Part shown: positions 1 to 6,813 of the stretch, piece after piece | How the letters are laid out: each line of letters starts with the position of its first letter | How positions within the stretch are numbered: the stretch's first letter is position 1 | NCBI GenBank assembly: GCA_018380095.1 | Contig: JAGZUI010000005.1 | Coordinates: 1-64,000 of the forward strand | Direction of reading: 5' to 3' | Source of the DNA: Lancefieldella sp018380095 | GTDB lineage: Bacteria; Actinomycetota; Coriobacteriia; Coriobacteriales; Atopobiaceae | Length of the DNA: 64,000 nt | The notes under the pieces: model-generated | The model's database searches: none | What the model was told of the DNA's origin: nothing | The model's input: only the letters and a program-made list of their open reading frames with translations | Made by a program: the position numbers and the translations under genes

Positions 1-132
1 AAAACTAATATTGTGCGGCGAGCAACATCTAGCCGATTTGCCTGTTACCGCTCGGTAAATCCCGTAACGGTCGAGCACGTTAATATCATTCAACCTCTCA
101 GCGATTGCTGCACGCTCTTCTTTAGTTAGCAT
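1..132 (-). CDS. small phage-type protein, cut by the window edge
   Basis: An open frame begins at an ATG at 132 (minus strand), preceded by a clear GAAAGGA ribosome site, and stays open to the left edge. At least 44 residues are visible, starting MLTKEERAAIAERLND. The amino end is charged and helical; I recognise no family. It overlaps the end of the membrane-protein gene at 122-316 by 11 bases, the tight packing expected of a phage early operon. The C-terminus is outside the window, so length and role cannot be judged. Confidence 0.5.
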   Translation of the reverse strand, partial: MLTKEERAAIAERLNDINVLDRYGIYRAVTGKSARCCSPHNISF

Positions 133-316
133 TGCTGTTCCTTTCGACTAGAAACGACACATTATCGCTGTATAGCAGGTAACCAATAAGCACGAGAGCG
201 GCGAATACGAGTACGTCATATGCAACAATAGATACCGTCGCGTCTCCGCCTGTTGCAATAACCGCGACACAAGCCACGGCAAGCACGCCAAACGTGCCTT
301 TAAGTAGATATTTCAT
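122..316 (-). CDS. small two-helix membrane protein of prophage operon
   Basis: A 64-residue protein with two hydrophobic segments, about residues 8-24 and 31-49, and a short charged C-terminus, so probably an inner-membrane hairpin. No family is recognised. It sits in a leftward run of short overlapping genes (it overlaps its upstream neighbour by 17 bases and its downstream neighbour by 11), which places it in the early operon of the prophage-like element. Small two-helix proteins in such operons can serve exclusion or lysis, but nothing in the sequence decides this. Confidence 0.5.
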   Translation of the reverse strand: MKYLLKGTFGVLAVACVAVIATGGDATVSIVAYDVLVFAALVLIGYLLYSDNVSFLVERNSNAN

Positions 317-503
317 TTTCTAACCCCAATCGGGCATAAAGTAAGTTTTTGTTAATCAGCCATTTTTTACGCAACTTAACCGCTGGAAGCTCGCCTGTCG
401 CGCACATGCGCTCAACGGTGCGTTTATTCATTCCCATGAGTTCCGCGGCTTCTAGCGCGCTAAGAAGCTGTTTAGTCGGTAGGTTCTTCGTTTCCGTACA
501 CAT
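300..503 (-). CDS. small excisionase-type helix-turn-helix protein
   Basis: The 67-residue product has the layout of a MerR/excisionase-like winged helix: residues 13-35 (LLSALEAAELMGMNKRTVER) form the helix-turn-helix, followed by a basic wing with KLRKKW near residues 43-48. Proteins of this fold recognise DNA in prophage excision or early regulation. The start at 503 lies inside the end of the antirepressor gene, overlapping by 32 bases, and has no strong ribosome site, so translational coupling is likely. It could equally be a general HTH_17 DNA-binding protein. Confidence 0.6.
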   Translation of the reverse strand: MCTETKNLPTKQLLSALEAAELMGMNKRTVERMCATGELPAVKLRKKWLINKNLLYARLGLENEIST

Positions 504-1281
504 AGCGTGCGAAGAAGTACGTTTGACCCTTGCCGGTTACTTTTGGCGTGCGGCTGATTGTCACGCTTCCGTCGGCTTTGTGAATTGCTGTCTCTTTAAT
601 GCGGAACAGTCCGAGTTCCATTGCCCGCTGTGTTGGCACATTGTAATTGCTGCCAAAACGTCCCAAATAGCCGTCGGTGCGCAACAACTCAAAAAGCCTG
701 TTTTGTCCGACATCAACGCCATTTTGACGCAGCATCTTAGCAAGCTCACCAACTAGGCATGTACCGTCTGCCGCTGATACTGCGTCCGCGAAGCGTGCTT
801 TCGGCTCTAGCTGTGCGATGTGTGCGTCTTTGCGCTTGATGGCTTCTTGAGCGACTAGAACAGCTCGTGCGAGTAGCTCTTCGTTGCTCTCTGTGCCGTC
901 TGTCGCGATATACCCGCCACTCTTGCGGATAGCAGGGAGTACGTCATGTGTAACCCAGCGTTTGAAGCGGTGAATACGCTCAAATTTGAAATCAATTTCT
1001 CTTTGGTCAATTCCTCGTGCTTCTTTTGGCTGCAAAATAAATAAAAGATGATATAACCCAGCTTCAGTCACAGTGCGAAATTCCTGCTCGCCGCCAGGGG
1101 TGGCAATTCGCGTACCCCCCTTTTCGTCAGCGTCGAGTTGTTGCATTATTCGGTTTCTGTTTGTGATACCGAAGAAATCGCATACATCCTTAACGATGAA
1201 CTCTATATGCTCTGGATTCCCTGTTGTGCGAATTTCGCCAAATTCGGGGTTACTGAAAACTTGTATACTTGAACTGCCCAT
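472..1281 (-). CDS. phage antirepressor (BRO-N plus KilAC-type C-terminus)
   Basis: This 269-residue protein has an N-terminal BRO-N domain, about residues 5-120, with the typical order of conserved blocks (IQVFSNPEFGEIRT, VKDVCDFFGI, VTEAGLYHLLF, FKRWVTHDVLPAIRKSGGYI region). The C-terminal half, about 150-265, resembles the KilAC/ANT domain (GTCLVGELAKML, NRLFELLRTDGYLGR). Such antirepressors inactivate phage repressors and promote lytic development. It lies third in the leftward operon that starts at the XRE gene at 1821. The ATG at 1281 has a weak GGGA-type ribosome site. Assignment to the antirepressor class is firm; its target repressor, probably one of the two neighbouring XRE proteins, is inference. 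Confidence 0.85.
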   Translation of the reverse strand: MGSSSIQVFSNPEFGEIRTTGNPEHIEFIVKDVCDFFGITNRNRIMQQLDADEKGGTRIATPGGEQEFRTVTEAGLYHLLFILQPKEARGIDQREIDFKFERIHRFKRWVTHDVLPAIRKSGGYIATDGTESNEELLARAVLVAQEAIKRKDAHIAQLEPKARFADAVSAADGTCLVGELAKMLRQNGVDVGQNRLFELLRTDGYLGRFGSNYNVPTQRAMELGLFRIKETAIHKADGSVTISRTPKVTGKGQTYFFARYVYGNEEPTD

Positions 1282-1336
1282 GTTTTTCCCACTTTCTCGG
1301 GCACGCCCTGTTTAAGTTGCCGCTTAAATGGGGCAT

Positions 1337-1600
1337 TTATTGTTTGCTGTGGCATTTATGCCATTTTCCGAACGCCTTTGCCGCTGCGTTCGCATTCTCG
1401 AAGCTGCCTAGCAGCCATGTATTGCCACTGTCCTCTCTCACGTAATAATTGTCATTAAAGCGGCTTTTTGTTAGCCGTTTGTCGCCGTGACGCATTACCG
1501 TTTTATACGCTGGTTGTGCGTTCCCTACGTCAGCCGAACAACGGTTTCTCGGCTGCCAAACGTACTGCCATGCCGCGCCTGCGTTTTGTGGTACTGGCAT
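1337..1600 (-). CDS. small hypothetical protein of prophage operon
   Basis: An 87-residue basic protein. I chose the ATG at 1600 because a GGGAG ribosome site lies five bases upstream; the frame is open a further four codons to a TTG. The central part has aromatic and basic residues (LTKSRFNDNYYVRE, NTWLLGSFENANAAAKAFGKWH), which loosely recalls small AP2-type or DUF DNA-binding modules of phages, but the match is too weak to name. It starts immediately after the XRE gene stop and precedes the antirepressor, so it belongs to the same early operon. Confidence 0.5.
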   Translation of the reverse strand: MPVPQNAGAAWQYVWQPRNRCSADVGNAQPAYKTVMRHGDKRLTKSRFNDNYYVREDSGNTWLLGSFENANAAAKAFGKWHKCHSKQ

Positions 1601-1602
1601 GG

Positions 1603-1821
1603 CTACTCCCACCCAACAAGCTCTTGAGGTTTGACATTCAGAGCTTCTGCAAGATTGAAGATTGTTCTCATCGTAGTGTTTACTTCTTGCTGTCTTCCGT
1701 TCTCTAGTTTCTCGATTGTTGAGATGTTTACTCCGCTGCGACTCGATAGCTCCGCGCGTGAGATGTTGAGCTTTGCACGCTGAACGCGCAAGTTCTGTGA
1801 GAGTGTTTCTCCTTTCAACAC
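1603..1821 (-). CDS. XRE-family (Cro/CI-like) regulator, leftward
   Basis: A 72-residue single-domain helix-turn-helix protein. Residues about 8-62 are a complete XRE/HTH_3 fold (LRVQRAKLNISRAELSSRSG, then STIEKLENGR). The start is a GTG at 1821 with an AAGGAG ribosome site eight bases upstream. It opens the leftward prophage operon and is divergent from a second XRE gene at 2076. The arrangement is that of a Cro/CI pair sharing a control region. By position before an antirepressor this one is the more Cro-like, but which protein maintains lysogeny is not decided by sequence. Confidence 0.8.
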   Translation of the reverse strand: MLKGETLSQNLRVQRAKLNISRAELSSRSGVNISTIEKLENGRQQEVNTTMRTIFNLAEALNVKPQELVGWE

Positions 1822-1942
1822 GTTAATTTCTCCTTACATTTTGTAACGAACAATTTATTTAACTTTTTTATCGTGGAAAGTTGCCACGTACTATCTATAG
1901 TCGTTGGTGACTAGTCCCCCACTATCTCTAGTGGTATTTTGA

Positions 1943-2033
1943 TGTCAAGGTTCAATGTTCCGATTTAGAACAAATACATAATAAAGTATGTATTTTAGAT
2001 ATTCAAGTATTTATTTCTAATATTTGAATATCT
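1943..2033. promoter_or_regulatory. divergent control region with stacked inverted repeats
   Basis: The 254-base gap between the two XRE genes is AT-rich and contains three dyads: TGTTC-N7-GAACA (1956-1972), AATACATA-N6-TATGTATT (1973-1994), and a 15-bp repeat with one mismatch whose arms are 1997-2011 and 2019-2033 (arms begin and end AGATATTCAA/TTGAATATCT). On the minus strand a TTGACA hexamer at 1943-1948 is a candidate -35 for the leftward operon, though its -10 is poor. The layout fits operators for two competing repressors. Confidence 0.55.
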
Positions 2034-2052
2034 TGTGAAGATTGTTTATAAT
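2024..2052 (+). promoter_or_regulatory. sigma-70-type promoter of the rightward XRE gene
   Basis: TTGAAT at 2024-2029 and TATAAT at 2047-2052 are separated by exactly 17 bases. The -35 box is the inner part of the right arm of the 15-bp inverted repeat (2019-2033), so a protein bound there should block RNA polymerase. The predicted transcript starts only about 18 bases before the ATG at 2076. Confidence 0.6.
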
Positions 2053-2075
2053 TGCAGGTAAAGGGAGGTTCTAAA

Positions 2076-2360
2076 ATGCGCAAATATGACTTACAGCTAA
2101 GAGCGTTACGTAACAAGAACGGTTTAACACTCGCACAACTAGCAGAAAAAGTTGGCGTTACTTTACAGGTTGTAGGTAATTGGGAGCGCGGAACAACTGA
2201 AATCACCCTAGGCGACGCGCTCAAGGTCTGTCGCGCTTTAGATTGCTCACTTGATGAACTTGTAGGATGGGAAACATCGCCGACAATCAAGGAACAAGAG
2301 AAACGCGCTCTTGAGCTGCAAACTAAAATACAAGAGGTTATAGACGAATACCGTCAATAA
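2076..2360 (+). CDS. XRE-family repressor, rightward
   Basis: A 94-residue protein. The ATG at 2076 is preceded by AGGGAGG at the right spacing; an in-frame upstream ATG at 2052 lies within the -10 box and is rejected. Residues 3-60 form an XRE helix-turn-helix (LRALRNKNGLTLAQLAEKVG, then VVGNWERG), and residues 68-94 form a charged helix that could dimerise. The LVGWE ending of its domain is also seen at the end of the divergent XRE protein, which hints at a shared origin. It is probably the repressor half of the prophage switch. Confidence 0.8.
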   Translation: MRKYDLQLRALRNKNGLTLAQLAEKVGVTLQVVGNWERGTTEITLGDALKVCRALDCSLDELVGWETSPTIKEQEKRALELQTKIQEVIDEYRQ

Positions 2361-2378
2361 TTGTTATTTAGTTCTCAA

Positions 2379-2392
2379 AGAACACGTGTTCT
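2379..2392. promoter_or_regulatory. 14-bp palindrome with LexA-like core
   Basis: AGAACACGTGTTCT is a perfect palindrome with the GAAC-N4-GTTC core used by Gram-positive SOS boxes. It also resembles the TGTTC/GAACA dyad at 1956-1972. It lies 19 bases after the repressor gene and about 85 bases before the membrane-protein gene. It may be a LexA site or a third operator of the prophage regulators. Confidence 0.35.
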
Positions 2393-2478
2393 AATGTACC
2401 AGTTTTACCGGACAAAAAGTCATGTCAAATATTCATACAGGTAGATGTATAAAGAGATAATGAAAGGAAGTTATTGTT

Positions 2479-2805
2479 ATGGAAGAGAAAAGGCAGAGTA
2501 AACTTGAACAACTAGCAGATAGATATAAGATTTCAGCACTTATAAGTGCCGTTATATCTGCAATTTCCTTTATCGGACAAATGGCGACAGTGGATAATCT
2601 CGCAAAAGAAACTCAACATTTAACAGAGTACACAACTAGATATCCGTCTTTAACTCCGCCAACTAACATTTCATCGTCGATTACTAATATGCAGCAACTA
2701 ATGCCGCTTTTAAACGTTATTGTTACTTTTGCTGGTATCGTCTTTATAGTTTCGATTTTGTGTTATCTATTCTGTGGCATTCTAAAGGCTTCAAAAGAAG
2801 ATTAA
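2479..2805 (+). CDS. small two-helix membrane protein next to repressor
   Basis: A 108-residue protein with a charged N-terminus (residues 1-12), a hydrophobic segment near 20-35, a polar Ser/Thr/Pro middle (about 45-70), and a strong membrane helix near 77-97 ending in a short lysine-rich tail. The ATG has a GAAAGGAAG ribosome site. No family is recognised. Its place directly after a prophage repressor is where superinfection-exclusion or immunity proteins often lie, but that is only positional inference. Confidence 0.55.
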   Translation: MEEKRQSKLEQLADRYKISALISAVISAISFIGQMATVDNLAKETQHLTEYTTRYPSLTPPTNISSSITNMQQLMPLLNVIVTFAGIVFIVSILCYLFCGILKASKED

Positions 2806-2892
2806 CTTGCTCGAAATCGCGAAGCGCGAAAATGCTTAACGTGCAAAGTGTATACGCCAACTCGCCGCACGAGGTTTGCACGAGTTTTACAC

Positions 2893-2924
2893 TTTTTGGA
2901 ATATTTTTGGAATATTTTTGGAAT
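2893..2924. repeat. three 11-bp direct repeats beside tRNA-Thr
   Basis: The unit TTTTTGGAATA is repeated at 2893-2903 and 2904-2914, with a third copy at 2915-2924 that matches for ten bases. The 11-bp period is one helical turn, so proteins bound to the copies would lie on one face. They are 45 bases from the 3' end of tRNA-Thr, at the presumed end of the prophage-like element. Confidence 0.7.
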
Positions 2925-2929
2925 TTTTC

Positions 2930-2957
2930 AAAGAAAAATAGCCGCACAAGGCGGCTA
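2930..2957 (-). terminator. intrinsic terminator after tRNA-Thr
   Basis: A perfect 7-bp stem, TAGCCGC (2939-2945) with GCGGCTA (2951-2957), around a five-base loop, is followed on the minus strand by TTTTTCTTT. It lies 12 bases beyond the tRNA 3' end and ends the tRNA transcript. Confidence 0.75.
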
Positions 2958-2969
2958 CGTGGGAAAACA

Positions 2970-3045
2970 TGGTGCCAGCAACCGGGTTTGAACCGATGAC
3001 CCCCGCTTTACGAGAGCGGTGCTCTACCAACTGAGCTATGCTGGC
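2970..3045 (-). tRNA. tRNA-Thr (anticodon CGU)
   Basis: Read on the minus strand this is a complete 76-nt cloverleaf: acceptor GCCAGCA/TGCTGGC, D arm with AGTTGGTA, anticodon stem CCGCT/AGCGG with loop CTCGTAA (anticodon CGT, decoding ACG), T arm GGTTCAAACC-type, and encoded discriminator A plus CCA. Its 3' end points toward the prophage-like segment at 1-2.8 kb, the usual geometry when a tRNA 3' end serves as attachment site. Confidence 0.93.
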
Positions 3046-3102
3046 GTGCAAAAGCGCGCTAACAACTATACGGGGAAGCCCTGTATTATTCAAGCAGAAA
3101 TA

Positions 3103-4293
3103 CTAAAGAAGCCCGAGAACACCACGAACAAGGCGCTCAAGATCATTTGCATACTTCTCAGATGCCTCTTGAACGCTCTTATGCGTAGTTCCGTGAGCTC
3201 CAGCTGGGTTTGCTGCAAGCGTCAGAGCCAACACATTCATTTCAAGTGCTCGGGCCATAATGACCTCGAGAGCTGTAGAAACGCCAACATATGAGACACC
3301 AAAGCTACGAAGCATAGCAACCTCTGCAGGTGTCTCAAAGTTTGGTCCCAAAAGACCAGCGAAAACACCCTCGTTAAGCTCAATATTGAGGTCATCCGCT
3401 ACGCCACGTGCAAGCGTTCTTAGATAAGGCGAGAAGGCATCATTCATATCAACAAATGGGGTCTCAACATCGCGAAGACCTGCCCACTCTGCAAGCGGAT
3501 TGGTTCCAGTGAGGTTAATCTGATCCGTAATAACGCCAAGGCCAGTCTTTGCGTTTCCAGAAACAGCACCCGTTGCACCTGCAAAGATAATATCTTTGCA
3601 GCCTAGGTGATGAGCATGCTGAACAAGAGAGGTTACCTCAGCGGCAGAATAACCCTGATAGAGGTGTACGCGACCAGGATAGACAACTACAGGCACGCCG
3701 TCGATAGTACCAATAGTTGCCTCAAAGCTGTGACCTGCCATAGGAGAAGCGTCAACAGGGAAACCTGGAATGTCACGATAATCAATACGACGAACTGGCT
3801 TTACCAGATCGGCAAGATGACCAAGTCCGGTTCCCAAAATAAGAGCAACGGGATGCTCAACAGATGGGCTTACATTCTCAATGGTTTTCTCGGTAACCAC
3901 GCAAATCCCCTCCTCTAAGAGGTGACGAGTGAGTGTTCCCTCGCCAGAAACAAGCTTTCCTGAGTACGTACCATCATAAATCTCATGCACGCCACAAGAC
4001 GGGCTCTTTGCCTTCAAAACGGCGAGCGTTATGTCAGAAGACGTAACGGCACTAAGAGCAATCTTAGATCCACGTTCAAAATCTTCCGTTACATCTGAGC
4101 CGTCCTTGAGCCAAACACGTCCTTCTCGCTGTTCCGCGGGCGGACGAGGCACAGGAAGACCTGAGGAGGTCTCGGGGCATATTTTTGTGACGTTTACTTT
4201 TTCTGCCAGCTTTTGTACTGCAGAAACAGGCTTGGCCCCTCCGTCATATCTGACGGGGAGGCCAAGTAAACAAGCGCTAATAGCAACTTTCAT
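3103..4293 (-). CDS. DUF523 (TudS-like) - purine nucleoside phosphorylase fusion
   Basis: The 396-residue protein joins two enzymes. Residues 1-140 are a DUF523 domain with its three conserved cysteines, C8 (SACLLG), C39 (ICPE) and C100 (SPSCG). Characterised DUF523 members of the TudS type bind a [4Fe-4S] cluster with these cysteines and remove sulfur from thiouracil. Residues about 145-396 are a trimeric-type purine nucleoside phosphorylase: GTGLG, the GHSFEA and YPGRVHLYQGY blocks, GPNFETPAE and the Asn of AANPAG. It splits purine nucleosides with phosphate. The family's usual VGMS is VGVS here. The fusion suggests salvage of thiolated or normal nucleosides in one polypeptide; that coupling is inference. 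Confidence 0.85.
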   Translation of the reverse strand: MKVAISACLLGLPVRYDGGAKPVSAVQKLAEKVNVTKICPETSSGLPVPRPPAEQREGRVWLKDGSDVTEDFERGSKIALSAVTSSDITLAVLKAKSPSCGVHEIYDGTYSGKLVSGEGTLTRHLLEEGICVVTEKTIENVSPSVEHPVALILGTGLGHLADLVKPVRRIDYRDIPGFPVDASPMAGHSFEATIGTIDGVPVVVYPGRVHLYQGYSAAEVTSLVQHAHHLGCKDIIFAGATGAVSGNAKTGLGVITDQINLTGTNPLAEWAGLRDVETPFVDMNDAFSPYLRTLARGVADDLNIELNEGVFAGLLGPNFETPAEVAMLRSFGVSYVGVSTALEVIMARALEMNVLALTLAANPAGAHGTTHKSVQEASEKYANDLERLVRGVLGLL

Positions 4294-4306
4294 TGCTTTT
4301 CAGAAC

Positions 4307-5155
4307 CTAGAGAGCAAGAGAGTAAACAGCAATAGATGCCTTACCAAGAATCTCGTTGATCTTCTGTGACCACTCCTGAGATGCCTTGCTTGCAACAGCA
4401 GAGTACTTGCTCATTGCAACCTGATAAGCGGTCTGGGCAGCTGCATAAGAGGCGGAATCGTTGGAGATTGAGTAAGCAGAGAGCTGCTTGTAGTAATCGC
4501 CATCCTGGGAAGCCCAAGTGTTGTTCTTAGCGTCCCACTCATCACCAGCAAGACCAATGATGTACTGAGCGTACTCCTGGCTTGTAGTCTCGGAGTTGCC
4601 GTCCTCAGGTGCAGTTGGTGCCTGTGGAGCATCTGGAAGGGTTGTAGTCAGAACGCTATCACGATACTTCTTCATGATGACAGCATCATGGATGAGCTTT
4701 TTTGCGACGTCTTCAGAGAGCTTGTATGCAGAAGCAACCTGGCTAACATCAGTAGTCTTGAAGTTGGTCTGCATGTAATTGTTGACCTCGTCATCAGTGA
4801 CGGTAATACCCTTGCTCTGAGCCTCAGCAACAACAAGAGCATTGCGAACATAGCCAATGATCTTATCGGCTGCTGGAACAGCATAGGTGCCGTCAGACTG
4901 CTTTGCTGCGTCAAGACCGGAAGTGTTCTCAATAACCTCACGAGCAGTTACTTCTTTGGTCTGACCGTTATAGGTATAAGAAGCAATAGGAGTGTTGAGC
5001 TCGCCCTCAGAAAGTGTGGTGCGGCCGTTCAAAGAACCAGTAGCTCCGCCGCCGCCAAGAAGGAAGCGACCGATGACAATACCAAGAACAAACAGTACAA
5101 CTGCTCCAACTCCGATAAAAATCTTTGAGTTCTTTCTTACATCAATAGATGGCAT
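4307..5155 (-). CDS. membrane-anchored SurA/PrsA-like chaperone
   Basis: The 282-residue product has one N-terminal membrane helix (about residues 12-33, followed by a Gly-rich linker) and an extracytoplasmic region. Residues about 65-165 (REVIENTSG, IIGYVRNALVVAEAQSKGIT, DDEVNNYMQ) resemble the SurA N-terminal chaperone domain of PrsA/SurA foldases. No parvulin isomerase domain is visible, so it is probably a chaperone without PPIase activity. I chose the ATG at 5155, seven bases after AAAGG, over the frame's earlier ATG at 5170. It follows the HEAT-protein gene and precedes the DUF523-PNP gene on the same strand. Confidence 0.6.
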   Translation of the reverse strand: MPSIDVRKNSKIFIGVGAVVLFVLGIVIGRFLLGGGGATGSLNGRTTLSEGELNTPIASYTYNGQTKEVTAREVIENTSGLDAAKQSDGTYAVPAADKIIGYVRNALVVAEAQSKGITVTDDEVNNYMQTNFKTTDVSQVASAYKLSEDVAKKLIHDAVIMKKYRDSVLTTTLPDAPQAPTAPEDGNSETTSQEYAQYIIGLAGDEWDAKNNTWASQDGDYYKQLSAYSISNDSASYAAAQTAYQVAMSKYSAVASKASQEWSQKINEILGKASIAVYSLAL

Positions 5156-5289
5156 ATCCTTGCCTTTCATCGCTCAATGCAACTATGCGTACACTAATAC
5201 AAACCTGTAGTTTACTCTTATTAGCATGCATAAAACATACAACCAGTAAACTCCCCCGTTTGCACACAGTCGTTTACATGCAAAACAAA

Positions 5290-5976
5290 CTATTTGGTAG
5301 CTGCAACAATCTCTTCTGAATACTGTTTGATGTATCCAGTGGCATTTTCTGCATCAAACTTCATGCGCTGAGACAGTGCCTTCTTCACATCCTTAGAAAT
5401 AGTTCCGTGTGCTAAGGCGAGAAGACCCTGGAGCATATCATGGTACTCAGCATCTCCGTGATAGCACTGAACCGCCTCATCCAAAAGTGGCCACGCCTCA
5501 TCAGAATGCTTTGCAGAAGTTGCTCCGTACTGACAGAGGAACAAAAATGCTGCGAGACGCACTGTTGCTGAGTCATCGTCAAACAGAGAGGCCTCAGCAG
5601 CATCAAATGCCTTAAAGACCTGGTCACCAAAGTGGGCGCTCAGGTTGGCAAGCGCATCAAGCACTTCCCAACGAGTCTGTGCTTCTGGCCTATACAGTGC
5701 ATCAATAAGAGAATCAATGTGCTCTTCAAAGGCAAGAGGAGCAATATGGGCCAGCTCCGCAAGCTCATGAGATGCGTCTTGACGAGCGCGCCTACTAGCA
5801 TCAGACAAAGCAATGACCAGTGCATTCACTTTTTTCATCTGTGCCATAGTTGGCTTTTTTGTAGCCTTCTTAGCAGGTTGCTTTTCTTCTTTTGGCGCCT
5901 TTGTAGAGCCCGCTTTTGCGGTTGCCTTAGTTGAAGCCTTTTTTGGCTTCTGAGCAGTTTCTTTCTTTTCTGCCAT
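5290..5976 (-). CDS. HEAT-repeat protein with Lys/Ala-rich histone-like N-tail
   Basis: Residues 1-45 of this 228-residue protein are almost entirely Lys, Ala, Thr and Pro (AKKATKKPT-type repeats), like the basic tails of bacterial histone-H1-like proteins. Residues about 48-220 are amphipathic helices with HEAT-like spacing (ARQDASHELAELAHIAP, TRWEVLDALANLSAHFGD, ATVRLAAFLFLCQYG). HEAT proteins act as binding scaffolds, and the tail could contact DNA or RNA. A GAGAGGA ribosome site precedes the ATG. It follows the NYN-nuclease gene by 28 bases, so the two may be co-transcribed. No known gene name fits. Confidence 0.6.
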   Translation of the reverse strand: MAEKKETAQKPKKASTKATAKAGSTKAPKEEKQPAKKATKKPTMAQMKKVNALVIALSDASRRARQDASHELAELAHIAPLAFEEHIDSLIDALYRPEAQTRWEVLDALANLSAHFGDQVFKAFDAAEASLFDDDSATVRLAAFLFLCQYGATSAKHSDEAWPLLDEAVQCYHGDAEYHDMLQGLLALAHGTISKDVKKALSQRMKFDAENATGYIKQYSEEIVAATK

Positions 5977-6004
5977 GAAACCTAAATCCTCTCTAAAACA
6001 CCCT

Positions 6005-6787
6005 TTATTCTCTAAATCCGTCTACGACAACGGTGCCGCTTTTTTGATCCTCATGAATTTTAATAAATCCAAGGCTCGATGCTTCACGTAAAAGAGAAGT
6101 AAACGAACGATATCCATAAGTTGCCTCAGCAAACTGTGGACGCTTCCTTCGCATAGTCTCCTTTAAACGAGACGCATAAATAAATGTCTCGCTTTCGCGC
6201 TCCAAAGACTCAATGGTCTCAAATAAGAGCTGATAGCAGTCGTGTTTCTCGACAGGTACCTTCTCTTTAAAGTCTGGAATTCTGCCAGAACTCAAAATAT
6301 CCTCGTAGAAGATAAACTCGTCGCAAACTTCAGCAAGAAGCGAGCTGGTAGACTCCTTCATACCAACGCCAATGACTGTTTTACCAGCCTCTTTAAGCTT
6401 TGCCACGAGTGGTGAGAAGTCCGAGTCACCAGAAAGCACAGCAAAGGTGTCAATGTGGTCTTTAGTAAGACACATCTCAACAGCGTCTACCGCAAGTCTA
6501 ATATCGGCAGAGTTCTTGCCGGTATAGGCCCTATCTGGAATCTCGATGAGCTCAATGCCAAGCTCATGTAGGGGTGTAATAGCATTTGGAAAGCGCTGCC
6601 AATCGCAGTATGCGCGCTTAGCAGTAATGCGTCCCTTATCAACCAGCCTCTCCATAATGAGCTTCATCTCTGGAAGATGACCTGGTTCCTGGTGGCCGTT
6701 TTTCTTTCTTTTGCCTGTTCCTAGTGCCAAATTTTCATAATCGATGAAAACCGCAATAGAGCTCTGAGGAGTAGAAATATCACTCAT
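6005..6787 (-). CDS. NYN-domain RNase with OST-HTH/LOTUS C-terminus
   Basis: Residues about 10-165 form a NYN (PIN-like, DUF88/LabA) domain with its acidic metal-binding positions: IDYENLAL near the start, KNSADIRLAVDAVEM in the middle, and VLSGDSDFSPL. Residues about 180-258 (YQLLFETIESL, YASRLKETMRRKRPQF, YRSFTSLLREASSLGFI) match the OST-HTH/LOTUS winged helix. This two-domain form is common in bacteria and is thought to cut or process RNA guided by the LOTUS domain; the substrate is unknown. AAAGGA precedes the ATG. It lies just upstream of the HEAT-repeat gene, also minus strand. Confidence 0.8.
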   Translation of the reverse strand: MSDISTPQSSIAVFIDYENLALGTGKRKKNGHQEPGHLPEMKLIMERLVDKGRITAKRAYCDWQRFPNAITPLHELGIELIEIPDRAYTGKNSADIRLAVDAVEMCLTKDHIDTFAVLSGDSDFSPLVAKLKEAGKTVIGVGMKESTSSLLAEVCDEFIFYEDILSSGRIPDFKEKVPVEKHDCYQLLFETIESLERESETFIYASRLKETMRRKRPQFAEATYGYRSFTSLLREASSLGFIKIHEDQKSGTVVVDGFRE

Positions 6788-6813
6788 AATCGGGGTTCCT
6801 TTGCGGCTAGCAC

